Below, in pieces: positions 1 to 10,541 of a stretch of 50,601 bases of DNA; positions within the stretch are counted from its first letter, which is position 1; the number at the start of each line of letters is the position of its first letter. Below the pieces are notes generated by a model. The model had not been told where the DNA came from, did not search any database, and saw nothing but the letters and a program-made list of their open reading frames with translations. The position numbers were made by a program, and so were the translations under genes. Source of the stretch: Chloroflexota bacterium (GTDB lineage: Bacteria; Chloroflexota; Anaerolineae; CG2-30-64-16); assembly GCA_016876015.1 (NCBI GenBank), contig VGOD01000016.1, positions 1 through 50,601 of the forward strand, in the 5' to 3' direction.

Positions 1-3000
1 CCTGCACCAGGCGATAGTTGGCGAAGCTCGCCGCGCCGGCCGGCCACAATGGTTCTGGCGCGCCGCCCCAGCCGCCGGAGAGTGTAACCAGTTGATCGCC
101 GCGCAGCCAGACCACGTGAAGCTGCCCGGCCGCGTCGTAGACGGCCTGCGGTGCGGCGTCCGCCGTCTGGTCATTCGTGAGCCGTGTCAGCGCGCCCCAG
201 GCGGTCCCGTTCCAGGTGGTGTAGAACAACTCGGCGTCGTTCACGGTCGTCATGTCGCCGTCCGTGTCCCGGCTCAGAACGACGACCCCCTCCGCGCCGC
301 GGTAGGCCAGGCTCGCTTCCATCACGCCGGTCACGTTGCTGATCGCTGCGGCCGGCGCGCTCCAGCTCGCGCCGTTCCAGATGGCATAGGTGAGGGTTTC
401 CGGGTTGGCCTGGTCTCCACCGAAAAGCTGCCCGCTGTTGGTCCGCCACAGCGCCATCACCTGGCCGCCGGGGGCGCGAGCCAGCCTGGGGCCGTAGTCC
501 ATGCGGTTGTTGTCGGTCAGCAGGAGCGGTGCGCTCCAGCTCGCGCCGTTCCAGATGCTGTAGGCAATCTCGATGCCCTGGGTGAAGGTGATGTCCAGGG
601 TGGGCGAGATCGGCAGCACCGTCTTGGATCGCTCCCACACCGCGATGGCGTGGCCGCTCCCGTCGAAGGCCACCTGCGGCGCGAAGTCCTCCAGGTTGTC
701 GTGCGTGATGCCGACCGGCGCGCTCCAGTCGGCGCCGTTCCAGCGAGAGAAATAGATCTCCTCCCCCCGGCCGATAGGCCTGGCCGGATCGTCGTGGACC
801 CAAAGGAGGAGCTGCTGTCCGTCGGCCGCGACCGCCAACGCCGGCTCGGCCAGCGGATTGACGTTGCGAACGATTTCTGTTTCCTCGGTGGTCAGCGGCA
901 TGGCGAGCGGTTGGCGCAGGCGCGCCGCGGCGTGCGCTCCGCTGAAACTCGCATAGTCCGCGGTGACGTAGTCCCGCGGCGCCAACTGCCAGCCTGCGAG
1001 CTGATCGGCCGCGAGCTGAGCCAACAAGGAGTTGCAACTGCCCGGTGGATACCAGCAGTTGATGCCCCGCTCGAACCGTTCCTCCCACCTCCAGATCACC
1101 AGCTTCAGGCCGAAGTAGAGCTTGATCCCCATCTCTTTCAGGTAGGAGGGCGCGGCCGGCGCCTGGAACACGAGCCGCGGTACACCGCCGCCGTAGACGC
1201 CGGCCTGGAGCTTCTCCCACAAAGACAACGTCAGGCTGGCGTCAATCTTGACCGCGCCGGCGCCCTCACCGCTGACAAGCTCGAGCTGCTCGTTGACCGC
1301 CTTCCAGAAGAGGGTGAAAAACACCTGCGGCTCGAACGCGCTTTCCAGCGTCACCAGGCTGTTGAACTTTCTGATCACCCACCCCACGAGCCACCAGTTC
1401 TCGGCCGCCTTGAGCCCGGGGAACAGATCAGCGGGACCGGCCTTGTCCTTGATGATCCCCTTGATCCCCAGGGAGAAGCTGGCTTCCGGGATGTCCAAAC
1501 CCACCCCGGGCTGCAACTGCACCTTGACCTCCCCCTCGGCAGTGCCCAGGACCGCCTTGGAGCGACCGCCTTTGGAACCCACGTCGATCCCGGTCTGGCC
1601 ATACAGCTTGCCAGAGCCGCTGCCGTCCGATTTCGCCTTCATGCCGACCCTGGCTTGCGTCTCCCGGATGCCCCACTCCCCCCCTACATAGGGCAGCCAG
1701 GCTGGCAGCGAGACCTGGGCCTTGAACGCCGGTGAAGGATAGCGGATCTCCAGGGAATAGAGGATGTACTTCCCGATCGGCAACACCCCCCAGGGGCCCT
1801 GCAGCAAGAAGGTCCAACTGGGCAGCGGGAAGACCATCGGGTGCAGGACCGCCGGCTCCGAGCGCAGGTTGTGGCCGTTGACGGCCACCGCCTGCAGCAG
1901 GTTGCGGCCGCCGTAGATGTCGGCGTGGAAATCGCGGCCCATGTCGTAGCAGAACTCGAACGGTTCATCCTCCTCTCGCACCTGGCGATCGTTGCGCGTC
2001 CACTCCAGGTATCCCGGCGGTCCGTTCCACTCCACGAGCGCCTTGTAGCAGTTCTTCACTTTGACGTCTTTCAAGAAGTATCTCTCATACTCGCTCACCA
2101 GTTTGACGGTGGGCGGGCGTACGGTGGGCGTGGGCGAGCCCGTGGGGGTAGGGCTGCCGGTCGGGGTCGGACTGCCGGTCGGCGTGGGGCTGCCGGTCGG
2201 CGTCGGACTGCCGGTTGGGGTGGGGGAGCCAGTAGAAGTCGGTGTGCCCGTGGCGGTCGGGCTGGCGGTCGAAGTCGAGGTCCCCCCAGGGGTCTGGCAG
2301 CGCCAGTAGGGCTGGGCCGGCAGGCACGAAGCGCCCTGGAACGGCACGCCGCCGGCGCGCAGACAGCCATCCAGCGTCGCCATGCCGCAGCCGTTGGTGA
2401 CGTTGCAGCACACCCAGCCATCGGGAGTCACCGTGGGCGTCCGCGTGGCGGCCGGCCCGTACCGGATCCTGATGGTCGTCTTGCCATAGGAACAGTGGCT
2501 CACGTTGACGATGATGTCGTCGCCGGAGCGATAGACCGTGACGTTGCAGACGTACGGAAGGAAGAAGGAACCCAGCAGCGTCGGCTGCGAACCGGCAAAG
2601 CTGATCACCCCCAGGCTGGTGCTTTGCGTGCCTGCGGGAATCGCGGCCGCGGGTCGATCGTTCGCGACCTGCGCGGGGCCGCCAGCCATCGAAGCGACGT
2701 AGGCATCCTCGCCGCGCACCTCGAAGTCCCTGAGCGCGCCGGCGCCCTGATACGACTTCACCAGCGCCGGGCGGGCTGGATCGGTCATGTCGTAGGCCTG
2801 GATCCACCAGTTGGCGTCGTCGTCGCTCCCCACGTAGACGCGTTGGCCGACGATCACTGCAACCTGCGTGGCTGCGTTCGCGGCGGGCGGAGCGACGTGG
2901 CTCAACGCCGCCGGATGGGCCGGGTCGGTCACGTTGAGCACGCGCAGGCCAGCCTTGCCGTCAGCAACGTAGGCGATCTTGGCTCCAGAAACCGGATGCT

Positions 3001-4588
3001 GGGCCGCCAGGACTCGCCGCGCGTCCCCTGGCGTGTCGAAGATCGCGATCACGGTGGGGCTGATCGGGTTGCTCAGGTTCAGCAGATGCAACCGCCCATC
3101 GGTCCCGTGTTCGGCCGCGACGTATCCGGTCTGCCCGAGCACGAAGATGTCGTTCGCCCGGACATCCTGTCCCACGGGATAGCGGCCGACCGCGGCCGGC
3201 CGGTACGGGTCAGTCACGTTGATGATCTCGACCCCCTGTTCTTGCCGGGCCACATACGCCAGGTGCGCGCCGGTGACGGGGTGCGAGGCGACAAAGACGC
3301 GGGCATCCACCCAGGATAGCTGCGCGAAGGCCTGCGAACTCAAGGGTCGGGGGTTGGCCGGGTCACTCTCGTCCACTACCCACAACCTGTCTGCGCTGGG
3401 GATGTAGGCGAGCGGTCCCACGCCCTGCACACCCCAACGGAACGGCGAGCCGAGCGCGGCCGAGCCTGGCGCCCCGGTCTGGCCCGGTGGAACGGGCTCA
3501 TCCACCCACGAATCGCTGACGAGACTTGGCCGCTGGAATGCGCCCAGGATGATGGGCGCCGCCGGCGCGCTCACGTTCAGGATGCGCACGCCCTGCAGCC
3601 CATCCCCAACATACGCGCGTTGACCCACGACGCTCACCAGGACAGGGGACCAACCTGTGTCCGAGGTCGCCAGCAAAACCGGATGCGCCGGATCGCTGAC
3701 ATTGACGATTCGCAGTCCCCGGCCGGCATCAGCCAGGTAAGCGGTCGCGCCGCTCACCGCGACATCTCGAACCGCGGTCCCCCCGCCCGGATTGTAGGCG
3801 CCGAGCAAGGTGGGATGCGTAGGCGTGGTGACGTCTACAATCTGCAAGCCGCCGCGTTGATCGGCCACGTAGGCCCGGCTGCCCACCACGGTCAGCTTGA
3901 GCGCCACATCCGGCGTGTCGTAGGCGCCCAGGAAGGTCGGATGAGTCGGATCGCCCAAGTCCAGGATCGTCAGGCCATCGGCGCCGCTTGCCAGGTAGGC
4001 GTAGCGACCCACGATCTGTATGTCCCTGGCGTCGCGTTTAGCGTCGTACGACCCGACCAACGCAGGGTTCCGGGGATCGCTCACATTGACGACATCCACC
4101 CCGCCATCGTATCCGTAGCCGACGTAGGCCAGGTTCCCGCTCAACGCGAGCGAGTTGGCCCATTTGGCGGTCGGCAGGCTGCCCAACCGCTTCGGACGGA
4201 CTGGATCGGACAGATCTACCGTGTGGAGGCCGCGGCCGTTGACCAGGTACGCTTTCGTGTCGGAGAAGGCGACCCCTTCCACGTCGGAGCCGTCCAGAGG
4301 CAGGCTCCCGACCTGTCGCGGTTGGGCCGGGTTAGAAACGTCCAGCACGGTCAGGCCACTTCCTTCGCCGAGATAGAGGTAGTTACCACCGGCCAGGGGC
4401 GGAGCGATTGCGGCCAGCCAGCCGCCGAAGTGGCCGAGCGGCTCGATGGTCAGATCATCCAGAGTTACAGAAGACGCGGGCGCGCCGGCGCTGTCTGTGC
4501 GGAAGAAGGTTGTGCTGGCCAGCGCCAGGAGCATCATGCCCAGCGCGACCGGCAACCATAGCCAGCGGCGGACGATTTGGGACTGCAT
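1..4588 (-). CDS. Large secreted LVIVD-repeat protein (partial, C-terminus off the window)
   Basis: The reading frame starts at ATG 4588, seven bases or so downstream of an AGGAGG site, and stays open to the window edge (about 1,529 codons seen). Residues 1-30 are a signal peptide with an RRWLWLPVALGMMLLALA core. Residues of about 40-600 repeat the pattern 'G..AYV....GL.I.DVS.P..P..LG', which is the LVIVD beta-propeller-like repeat of extracellular proteins. A Thr/Pro/Gly/Ser linker follows (about 768-822), then a region without recognised motif. The last 300 or more residues repeat 'YSIWNGASWSAP', resembling sialidase/BNR-like propeller blades. The protein is probably exported and displayed or secreted; no catalytic residues are recognised. 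Because the end is missing, a YLPL-type tail like those of its neighbours cannot be checked. It is the last gene of the secretome island in transcription direction. Confidence 0.85.
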   Translation of the reverse strand, partial: MQSQIVRRWLWLPVALGMMLLALASTTFFRTDSAGAPASSVTLDDLTIEPLGHFGGWLAAIAPPLAGGNYLYLGEGSGLTVLDVSNPAQPRQVGSLPLDGSDVEGVAFSDTKAYLVNGRGLHTVDLSDPVRPKRLGSLPTAKWANSLALSGNLAYVGYGYDGGVDVVNVSDPRNPALVGSYDAKRDARDIQIVGRYAYLASGADGLTILDLGDPTHPTFLGAYDTPDVALKLTVVGSRAYVADQRGGLQIVDVTTPTHPTLLGAYNPGGGTAVRDVAVSGATAYLADAGRGLRIVNVSDPAHPVLLATSDTGWSPVLVSVVGQRAYVGDGLQGVRILNVSAPAAPIILGAFQRPSLVSDSWVDEPVPPGQTGAPGSAALGSPFRWGVQGVGPLAYIPSADRLWVVDESDPANPRPLSSQAFAQLSWVDARVFVASHPVTGAHLAYVARQEQGVEIINVTDPYRPAAVGRYPVGQDVRANDIFVLGQTGYVAAEHGTDGRLHLLNLSNPISPTVIAIFDTPGDARRVLAAQHPVSGAKIAYVADGKAGLRVLNVTDPAHPAALSHVAPPAANAATQVAVIVGQRVYVGSDDDANWWIQAYDMTDPARPALVKSYQGAGALRDFEVRGEDAYVASMAGGPAQVANDRPAAAIPAGTQSTSLGVISFAGSQPTLLGSFFLPYVCNVTVYRSGDDIIVNVSHCSYGKTTIRIRYGPAATRTPTVTPDGWVCCNVTNGCGMATLDGCLRAGGVPFQGASCLPAQPYWRCQTPGGTSTSTASPTATGTPTSTGSPTPTGSPTPTGSPTPTGSPTPTGSPTPTGSPTPTVRPPTVKLVSEYERYFLKDVKVKNCYKALVEWNGPPGYLEWTRNDRQVREEDEPFEFCYDMGRDFHADIYGGRNLLQAVAVNGHNLRSEPAVLHPMVFPLPSWTFLLQGPWGVLPIGKYILYSLEIRYPSPAFKAQVSLPAWLPYVGGEWGIRETQARVGMKAKSDGSGSGKLYGQTGIDVGSKGGRSKAVLGTAEGEVKVQLQPGVGLDIPEASFSLGIKGIIKDKAGPADLFPGLKAAENWWLVGWVIRKFNSLVTLESAFEPQVFFTLFWKAVNEQLELVSGEGAGAVKIDASLTLSLWEKLQAGVYGGGVPRLVFQAPAAPSYLKEMGIKLYFGLKLVIWRWEERFERGINCWYPPGSCNSLLAQLAADQLAGWQLAPRDYVTADYASFSGAHAAARLRQPLAMPLTTEETEIVRNVNPLAEPALAVAADGQQLLLWVHDDPARPIGRGEEIYFSRWNGADWSAPVGITHDNLEDFAPQVAFDGSGHAIAVWERSKTVLPISPTLDITFTQGIEIAYSIWNGASWSAPLLLTDNNRMDYGPRLARAPGGQVMALWRTNSGQLFGGDQANPETLTYAIWNGASWSAPAAAISNVTGVMEASLAYRGAEGVVVLSRDTDGDMTTVNDAELFYTTWNGTAWGALTRLTNDQTADAAPQAVYDAAGQLHVVWLRGDQLVTLSGGWGGAPEPLWPAGAASFANYRLVQ
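2124..2285 (-). repeat. 18-bp tandem repeat coding a TPTGSP linker
   Basis: Nine consecutive 18-bp units follow one another within the LVIVD-repeat gene. The best-conserved ones are at 2142-2213, with variants such as GTCGGCGTGGGGCTGCCG. On the minus strand they encode repeated Thr-Pro-Thr-Gly-Ser-Pro, forming an extended linker between the N-terminal and middle domains. The unit is a multiple of three, so copy number can change without breaking the frame. Confidence 0.85.
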
Positions 4589-4627
4589 TGGGGCCTCCTT
4601 TCAGTCCTGATCGGTTTGGACGTATCT

Positions 4628-6463
4628 CTACCTCCGAATCAGCGGCAGGTACCGCTTGATTGCGCCCACAGCCACTGCCCGCACGTTGGCGGAGAATTCG
4701 GATGTGTTGCCCTGTGCGTCGGTGGCCGTGGCGGTGACGTCGTCGCCCACGCGCACGCCGCTGAGGGCCACGTTGAACTGGCCGGCGCCCGTGGCGGCGG
4801 CGCTGCCGGCGAAGGTTCTGCCCTGACCGTGGCCGCTGGCATCCGCGGCCGCGACGAAGACCTCCACCGTGCAGCCCGCGCAGGCCGAGCCCCTGGCGGT
4901 CGCAGTGGTGACCGCGGCGAGGACAGGGAAGTTGAGCAGGTCGTTCGGGCCGGCGTCGGCGTCGTTGGGGTCGTTGGGCGTGACGCCCGGCCACAGGTCC
5001 GCCGCGGCGTGCAGATCAATGCCCAGGCTGGTGTTCTGGAAGATCGGGTTCCGCGTGATGGTGTTGCGGTCCGCGGCGTCGCCGTCCACGTAGACGCCCA
5101 CGTCGTTGAACGCGATCACGTTGCCCGGCCCGACCCGGTTGGATGCACCGTCGGGCGCGGCGAAGGAGTTGATGCGCACGCCGGCCCAACTGTTCCCGAG
5201 GTTCTTGCCTCCGGCATCGGCGCCGATGTAGTTGTTCGCCACCACATTGCGGCTGCCCCAGATGATCACCCCATCGGCCTTGTTGAAGCCGATCACGTTG
5301 CCCGGCCCGATCGTGTTGTTGGCGCCGCTGACGCCGGTCATGGCCTGGATGGCCACGCCGTTGCCGTCGTTGCCCAGGTTCTTGCCCGTCGCGTCCGCGC
5401 CGATCTTATTGTCGCGCACGACGTTGCCGCGGCCCCAGATCTTCACGCCGTCGCCGCGGTTGAAGCCGATGACATTGCCCGGCCCCACTGTGTTCGCGCC
5501 TTCCTCGGCCAGCAGCGCGTGGACCTGCACGCCATCGCCAGCGTTCCCCACGTTGCGGCCGGCCGCGTCCGCGCCGATGTAGTTCTCCTTCACAACGTTG
5601 CCGCTGCCGCGCACGAACACCCCGTCGCCAGCGTTGAAGCCGATCACGTTGCCCGGCCCCACCGTGTTCGAGACGATGGTCTGGGCGGAAATCTGCATGT
5701 CCACGCCGTGTCCGCCGTTCCCCCGGTCGGCGCCGGCCGCATCAACGCCGATGTAGCAATACGCCACGGTGTTGCCGCTGCCGCCGATGAACACGCCATC
5801 CTGCGGGAACCTGTGGATCTGCACCCGCTGGAGCGCGTTGTTGTTGGAGATCAGCGTGAACCCGAACAGCAGGGCCGGATCGTCCCGGCCGTCCACGATG
5901 ACGCCGGCCCCGGAGCCGTCAATGGTGGTCCCCCCGGCGAGATCGGCGAGGGGCGGCAGGTCGCTGGCCGGTGTGATGGCAGCGGGGGCCGCAGCCGGAA
6001 ACACTGCGGGCGCGAAGGTGATGGTGTCCGCGCCAACGCGGGCATTCGCCTCTTCGAGCGCCGCGCGCAAGGTGCACGCGCCCGCGGCGTCGGCGCACAC
6101 GCCGTTGCCCGGGTTGGCGTCAGATGTATCGGCCCTGGAGTTGACGACGAACGCGGCGAGAGCAGCCGCAGGCGCGGGGCGCTCCCCGGCCGATCCGGCG
6201 ACCGCCGCGGCGGTGAATGCGCCGAGGATGAGCACCGCGCCGAGGAGGGCGAAGGTGAACCTCACCCTCGACGGTGTAGACGGGTGTCCGCGTCCCTCTT
6301 TCAGGGTCGCCCTGTCAGCCATGCTATAGATGTTCAGGTGGTCTTCTGGACTCGAGGCTTTAGCCGGTTGCCCTCGTTGCCCAGAATAACCGGCTGAAGC
6401 TTCTGTTCCGGATTGCGAATCCCGGATCTTTGTCTGACTTGTCATAGTCGCAGACCTGGTCAT
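4628..6463 (-). CDS. Secreted CSLREA-type right-handed beta-helix protein with YLPLIRR tail
   Basis: 611 aa. ATG 6463 follows GAGAGGAG at good spacing, so I keep this start although the hydrophobic export segment (FTFALLGAVLILGAFTAAAVAG) only begins near residue 69. A second candidate start is ATG 6322, without a clear ribosome site. Mature residues begin with a CSLREA-like module (CTLRAALEEANAR, about 128-140), followed by about six beta-helix coils of the form GNVIGFN.GDGV..RGSGNVV..NYIGADA. A short beta-domain with two Cys follows, then the C-terminus AIKRYLPLIRR. Such proteins are cell-surface or extracellular and often adhesive or carbohydrate-binding; no enzymatic residues are evident. 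The long N-terminal extension contains a palindromic repeat (6356-6400), suggesting it was acquired or that translation actually begins at 6322. Confidence 0.85.
   Translation of the reverse strand: MTRSATMTSQTKIRDSQSGTEASAGYSGQRGQPAKASSPEDHLNIYSMADRATLKEGRGHPSTPSRVRFTFALLGAVLILGAFTAAAVAGSAGERPAPAAALAAFVVNSRADTSDANPGNGVCADAAGACTLRAALEEANARVGADTITFAPAVFPAAAPAAITPASDLPPLADLAGGTTIDGSGAGVIVDGRDDPALLFGFTLISNNNALQRVQIHRFPQDGVFIGGSGNTVAYCYIGVDAAGADRGNGGHGVDMQISAQTIVSNTVGPGNVIGFNAGDGVFVRGSGNVVKENYIGADAAGRNVGNAGDGVQVHALLAEEGANTVGPGNVIGFNRGDGVKIWGRGNVVRDNKIGADATGKNLGNDGNGVAIQAMTGVSGANNTIGPGNVIGFNKADGVIIWGSRNVVANNYIGADAGGKNLGNSWAGVRINSFAAPDGASNRVGPGNVIAFNDVGVYVDGDAADRNTITRNPIFQNTSLGIDLHAAADLWPGVTPNDPNDADAGPNDLLNFPVLAAVTTATARGSACAGCTVEVFVAAADASGHGQGRTFAGSAAATGAGQFNVALSGVRVGDDVTATATDAQGNTSEFSANVRAVAVGAIKRYLPLIRR
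6356..6400. repeat. Palindromic dispersed repeat (GGCTTTAGCCGGTT family)
   Basis: GGCTTTAGCCGGTT at 6356-6369 is mirrored by AACCGGCTGAAGC ending at 6400, around a 17-18 base loop. It lies in the 5' part of the beta-helix gene. A related element, AGCCGGTTT...AAACCGGCTAAAGCC, occurs at 30164-30201 inside the glycosyltransferase gene. Confidence 0.75.
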
Positions 6464-6496
6464 AGTGGTCTCCTCTCACGCAGAGGGATCTGACCT

Positions 6497-7663
6497 CTAA
6501 TTGCACGTACCCCGCCGGCCAGATCCCCGTATCTCGGTCACTTCAGAATCAACGGCAGGTAGCGCAAGCGAACCGGCGGCTGTGTGGCGGTTGGCGTTGC
6601 GGTCGGCGTCGGCGTGCAGATCAGCGTTCGGGTCGGTGTAGGGGTCGCCGTGGGCGGAAGCGTAGGCATTGAACCCGAGCGGCAGGTAGATAGGATAGGT
6701 ACGTGTGTATAGAAGAGTGTGGTCTGTCGGTGCGCCGTCGCTGCTAAGGCCGCCAAACATCACCAGCCTGCCGCGCGCTAAACTTGGGGAGACCCGCGCA
6801 AAGCTGCTATGCACCCACGCTCCGGCCGATTGGTTCAGCTCATAGGGCATCAGCCCCAGGTAGAACCAGTATTGGCTTTCAAACCAGTATTCATAGCACT
6901 CGCCCACCGCCACCTCGGTTGTGGGGCGCTCACCTCCGCAGACGACCATGACCCCCCTATCAAAGTCAACTGCGGCGACGTGGCCCTTGATCTGAAGAGT
7001 CGCCGGGGCGCGGTTCTGACTGGCCCAGGCATTCCGGGCGCCGCCGAGCTTCAGCACGCCGCTGCTGCCGTAGATGTACACCTCGCCCTGATAGTTGACC
7101 GCGGTGTGGCCGGACATGGCCGCCGGCAAATCCTGCTCCCGATGCCACGTATTCAAGCCTGGATGATAGGTCCAGACCTCGCTGGAATCGCCCTGGGCCG
7201 TTTCGCCGCCAGTGATCCAGACCCGGCCGTCGGCCGTCGTCACCGCATGACGGGCGCGCGGGCTGACCGGCGCAGCAGCGGTCTTCAAGGCCCAGGAGCC
7301 TGCGCCGGGATCGTATTGCCAGACATCGTTCAAGTAGCCCTGGCTATCCCGGCCGAAGAGCACGTACATCTTGCCGTTGTAGACCGCCGCGGCATGGCCC
7401 CGCCGGGCTGATGGCGAGTTTTCGGGCCGCGGCCGCGCTTCCCAGGTGGCTTGCTCCTCGTTGAATCTCCATAGATCGTCGAAGAACGTGAGCGGCGCGG
7501 CCCCCTGACCACCGAAAACGTGAATCTGGCCGTTCAGATTGACCATGCTGTGGCCGTAACGGGCTGGCGGCGAGGCCGAGAGCGGCGGCTCTGTCCAGCC
7601 CTTTTTCCTGCAAACCCTAAGGGTCTTGGAGACCCTTAGGGTTTTTGATCTACGACCCCCCAT
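6497..7663 (-). CDS. Kelch-repeat protein with frameshifted C-terminal tail
   Basis: 388 aa from ATG 7663, which overlaps the end of the upstream gene by 14 bases. At least five kelch blades are visible (for example ARYGHSMVNLNGQIHVFGG, RRGHAAAVYNGKMYVLFG, RARHAVTTADGRVWITGG), predicting a beta-propeller. No signal peptide is present. The first residues (KTLRVSKTLRV) are just the translated palindrome at 7612-7644, so the true N-terminus may be lost or lie near Met at about 7542. In frame, the blades are followed by TYPIYLPLGF and then a His/Asp/Asn-rich stretch. In the +1 frame the same DNA encodes PTLPPTATPTPTRT...RLRYLPLILK ending at 6538, which is the linker and tail of the neighbouring secreted proteins. 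A single indel near 6660-6700 would restore it, so this is a recent frameshift or an assembly error. Confidence 0.75.
   Translation of the reverse strand: MGGRRSKTLRVSKTLRVCRKKGWTEPPLSASPPARYGHSMVNLNGQIHVFGGQGAAPLTFFDDLWRFNEEQATWEARPRPENSPSARRGHAAAVYNGKMYVLFGRDSQGYLNDVWQYDPGAGSWALKTAAAPVSPRARHAVTTADGRVWITGGETAQGDSSEVWTYHPGLNTWHREQDLPAAMSGHTAVNYQGEVYIYGSSGVLKLGGARNAWASQNRAPATLQIKGHVAAVDFDRGVMVVCGGERPTTEVAVGECYEYWFESQYWFYLGLMPYELNQSAGAWVHSSFARVSPSLARGRLVMFGGLSSDGAPTDHTLLYTRTYPIYLPLGFNAYASAHGDPYTDPNADLHADADRNANRHTAAGSLALPAVDSEVTEIRGSGRRGTCN
7612..7644. repeat. Perfect 15-bp-arm palindrome between protease-like and kelch genes
   Basis: AAACCCTAAGGGTCT (7612-7626), loop TGG, then AGACCCTTAGGGTTT (7630-7644). 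On the plus strand it is followed by TTG after five T, so it could act as an intrinsic terminator in that direction. For the minus-strand genes the T-run is only three long. It also encodes the repeated KTLRV at the start of the kelch protein, so it may be a mobile-type palindrome rather than a dedicated terminator. Confidence 0.8.
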
Positions 7664-10541
7664 GTCCGCGCACCACCACCGGCAGGTAGACCGGCAAGCC
7701 CACCTGCACGGTCCGGGTGTCGGTGGCCACGTTGCCGTCGGAGTCGGCGGCGCGCAGCGTGAGTGCGTGCAGCCCCAACGCCAGCGGCCCCACGCTGAAC
7801 TGCCGGCCGTTCCCCAGGAAGGCCGGGCCGTCATACCACGCCAGCGCCGCATCCGGCAGCGGCCCATCCTCCGGGTCGTAGCCCGCGCCGAGCAGCGTCA
7901 GCGTGTCGCTGACTGTGAAGGTGACGCCCGGCGCCGGCAGGGTGATGATCGCGGTCGGCGAACGCAGCGGCACGCTGAAAAAGCCGTCCGAGACATCCTC
8001 GGCCGTGTGGAACCCGTCGGTGGCCCGCACCTTCACCAGACACCGGTCGCCGCCGGCCAACGCGGCCGTGTCCAGGCCGAAGCTGGTCTCGGTCAGACCG
8101 GTGGTCAGCGGGACCCAGGACGCGCCGCCGTCGCGGCTGTAGAGCAGCGCGAAGGTGAGCGGGTCGCCGTCGTCATCGTTTCCCTTCCATCGCGCCGTCT
8201 GGGTCCCGCTCCAGTTTTCGCCGCCGTTGGGGGCCAACAGCGTGACGGTCGGTGGATGCGCGCTGGCCGCCCGCTGATCGAGCACTGTCTGGCCGTGCGT
8301 GAGCTGCACCGCTGTCGCGCCATCGGGCCAGGGCAGGGTGAAGGCGAAGGGGGTCATGCCGCGTTCCTCCTCCGCGCCGTCTCCTTCCATCAGCAGGTCG
8401 AAGCAGTTGCGTTGCAGCAGGACGCCCCCCGCGCCTCGGAACTCCAGGCAGTAGGTCTTGCCGTCGGGCGGCGCGATCGCCTGGGCCCGCGTCACGCGAT
8501 GGAGCGGCAACAGCTCGCCGCCGACCCCCTGCTTGTCCTTGGTGATGTAGCCGGTCGCGATCACGTATGCGCCAGGCGCCATCATCGCGGTCTCCGCCTG
8601 CCTGGAAGGCCGCTCGCGGAGCCGGTCGCTTGTCCCCTCGCTGGCGCTGACAGGTGAAACGTAGTAGCCCCATGCCTGGTATTTGCGCCAGTAGATGTCC
8701 AGGTCGGCCCACGCCTCGCGTTCCAGGCGGGCCGCGCACATCACTTCCAGCATGGTGTCCGGCTTCACCACCCGGTTGGCCACGTCGAACCCCCGGCCGC
8801 CCAGCCCGCTGTCGCACTCGGCGTGCTGCAGGCCGTAGTTGTGCTCCAACTCGTGGGCCAGGGTGCGACGGTAACGAGAGGTGGCCGCGCTGCCGTCGGT
8901 GTCGTTGCCGAACGCCGCGTGCTCCGGGTTAGTCAGGCTGCTGCCGACCCAGGCGCAGCCGTTGCTGCCGAAGATGCCGCCGGCCAGCCAGCCGTAGAGG
9001 TGATCGGGCCGCGGATCGAGATCCTCACGCAGTTCAGATAGGTGGCGCAGGAGCTGCGGACAGCCGATGTTGTCCCCCGCGGCGTCCACCGCGTTCACGT
9101 TCTGCGTCCAATCCACATCCGGGATCGGCGCGTGATAGTAGTCAATGAAGTCGGGTCGCAGCGGCCAGGTCGCCTGCAGGAACCAGTCTGCCGTATGTAT
9201 GCGAGCCGAAGGATCCTGCGCGCCGGCGTAACCGGCCGGGTGATAGTGGATCGGCACGTAGGCGATGGCCAGCTCGCGGGCCAACTGCCGGAAGCGGACC
9301 GTCCGGATCATGCCCTGGTTGTTGCCGTAGTTCGTCTCGGCCACGCGGCGATCCCAATTCACGTGGGGTCGCAGCGCGATCGTGCCTTCCAGCAGCCAGT
9401 CCGGCAGATCGAAGTTGAGCGCGTTGTTCAGCACGCGCCAGTCCGGCGGCGTGGCCGGATCGGTCAACGCGGGCGCGCAGATGGTCGCGCCGGGATTGTA
9501 GGGGAACAGCGTGGCCAATCGGATCCCGCTGGTGCTGTCCCGATACACGTCCAGCCACGCGGTCACGTTGCGCACGCACGGCGACCCTGAGGGAATACCC
9601 GGATCTATGTAGACCCGCACCACGGTCGGCTTGTGCCAAATCGGGTCGAAGAAGAACGGATCCCCCTCGATCGCCTGGTTGACCTCGATGTACATAGGAC
9701 GCAGGTCGGGGATGATCAGGGTGGGGGTCGGGGTCGGGGTGCGGGTGCGCGTCGGCGTGTGGGTGCGTGTCGGGGTGCGCGACGGGGTGGGCGTGAGCGT
9801 GAAGGTCGGGCTGGGCGGCAGCGTGCCGGTCGGGGTGATCGTCGGCGTGCGGGTGCGCGTCGGCGTGCGCGTGACCGTGGCGGTGCGGGTGGGGGTGGGG
9901 GTCGGCGGGAAGTAGCTGATCACGAGCCGGGGGGCTGTACCTCCTTCCCGGCTGGAAAAGCGCCGGCTGTACAAACCCACGTCGTTCGGACCGGCGATCC
10001 CCAGCCCGTGGTTGGGATAGATGCCCGCCAGCCACGCCGAGACCAGGCCCTTGGCATCCCACGTGCGCCACCCGGTGCTGCTGCTCACCGCCTCGGTGTT
10101 CCAGGAGACGAAGATCGGCCGGTTGTTCCAGGTGACGCCGTACTCGCTCCAGCTTCCTGAGAGCCGGCACATGGTCAGATCCACGCTGGAGAGGCCGGAA
10201 GCGGCGTTGAGATAGGCCCGGAACGTGGCGCTGTCAATGGCAGAGCCGGCTGGAATGCTCGACAGGTCGAACTTGACCAGCGTGAACTGCCGATTGAGGA
10301 ATTCACCGTAGAAAGAGACGTAGAGGCTGGCCGAGCCGCCGTAGTTCGTGTTGGCCATGCCGTCGTCCACGTAGCTGTCTGCCACCGCGTAGAGGGTGAC
10401 AGTGGTGGGCACGGGCGGCGGCGCCTGGGGGGGAATCGCTGCATCCACCTGAATCGGCGGCCCTGTGGTCAGGCTGGCGAATGCCAGAACCAGGCCGAAT
10501 GCAGCAGCGAGCAAGACAACCCACAGCGATCGCTCTCTCAT
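7650..10541 (-). CDS. Secreted DNRLRE-domain protein with metzincin-type zinc motif
   Basis: 963 aa. ATG 10541 has GGAGG six bases upstream and starts a signal peptide ([19 protein letters not shown]); the frame is open further upstream but without export features. Residues about 45-210 form a DNRLRE/CBM96-like domain ([14 protein letters not shown]...VKFDL, and [15 protein letters not shown]). A Thr/Pro/Arg linker spans about 212-282. The central part carries [16 protein letters not shown] near residue 558-573, matching the HExxHxxGxxH zinc-binding motif of metzincins. A later domain ([17 protein letters not shown]..., [16 protein letters not shown]) is Ig/FN3-like. The end, [13 protein letters not shown], is a variant of the YLPL tail. 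Likely an exported metallopeptidase; substrate unknown. Confidence 0.85.
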   Translation of the reverse strand: MRERSLWVVLLAAAFGLVLAFASLTTGPPIQVDAAIPPQAPPPVPTTVTLYAVADSYVDDGMANTNYGGSASLYVSFYGEFLNRQFTLVKFDLSSIPAGSAIDSATFRAYLNAASGLSSVDLTMCRLSGSWSEYGVTWNNRPIFVSWNTEAVSSSTGWRTWDAKGLVSAWLAGIYPNHGLGIAGPNDVGLYSRRFSSREGGTAPRLVISYFPPTPTPTRTATVTRTPTRTRTPTITPTGTLPPSPTFTLTPTPSRTPTRTHTPTRTRTPTPTPTLIIPDLRPMYIEVNQAIEGDPFFFDPIWHKPTVVRVYIDPGIPSGSPCVRNVTAWLDVYRDSTSGIRLATLFPYNPGATICAPALTDPATPPDWRVLNNALNFDLPDWLLEGTIALRPHVNWDRRVAETNYGNNQGMIRTVRFRQLARELAIAYVPIHYHPAGYAGAQDPSARIHTADWFLQATWPLRPDFIDYYHAPIPDVDWTQNVNAVDAAGDNIGCPQLLRHLSELREDLDPRPDHLYGWLAGGIFGSNGCAWVGSSLTNPEHAAFGNDTDGSAATSRYRRTLAHELEHNYGLQHAECDSGLGGRGFDVANRVVKPDTMLEVMCAARLEREAWADLDIYWRKYQAWGYYVSPVSASEGTSDRLRERPSRQAETAMMAPGAYVIATGYITKDKQGVGGELLPLHRVTRAQAIAPPDGKTYCLEFRGAGGVLLQRNCFDLLMEGDGAEEERGMTPFAFTLPWPDGATAVQLTHGQTVLDQRAASAHPPTVTLLAPNGGENWSGTQTARWKGNDDDGDPLTFALLYSRDGGASWVPLTTGLTETSFGLDTAALAGGDRCLVKVRATDGFHTAEDVSDGFFSVPLRSPTAIITLPAPGVTFTVSDTLTLLGAGYDPEDGPLPDAALAWYDGPAFLGNGRQFSVGPLALGLHALTLRAADSDGNVATDTRTVQVGLPVYLPVVVRGHGGS

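Noticed and set aside
4577-6397. 600-codon plus-strand frame opposite the CSLREA-type gene
   Set aside because: Mirror of the repetitive beta-helix coils, no start signal.
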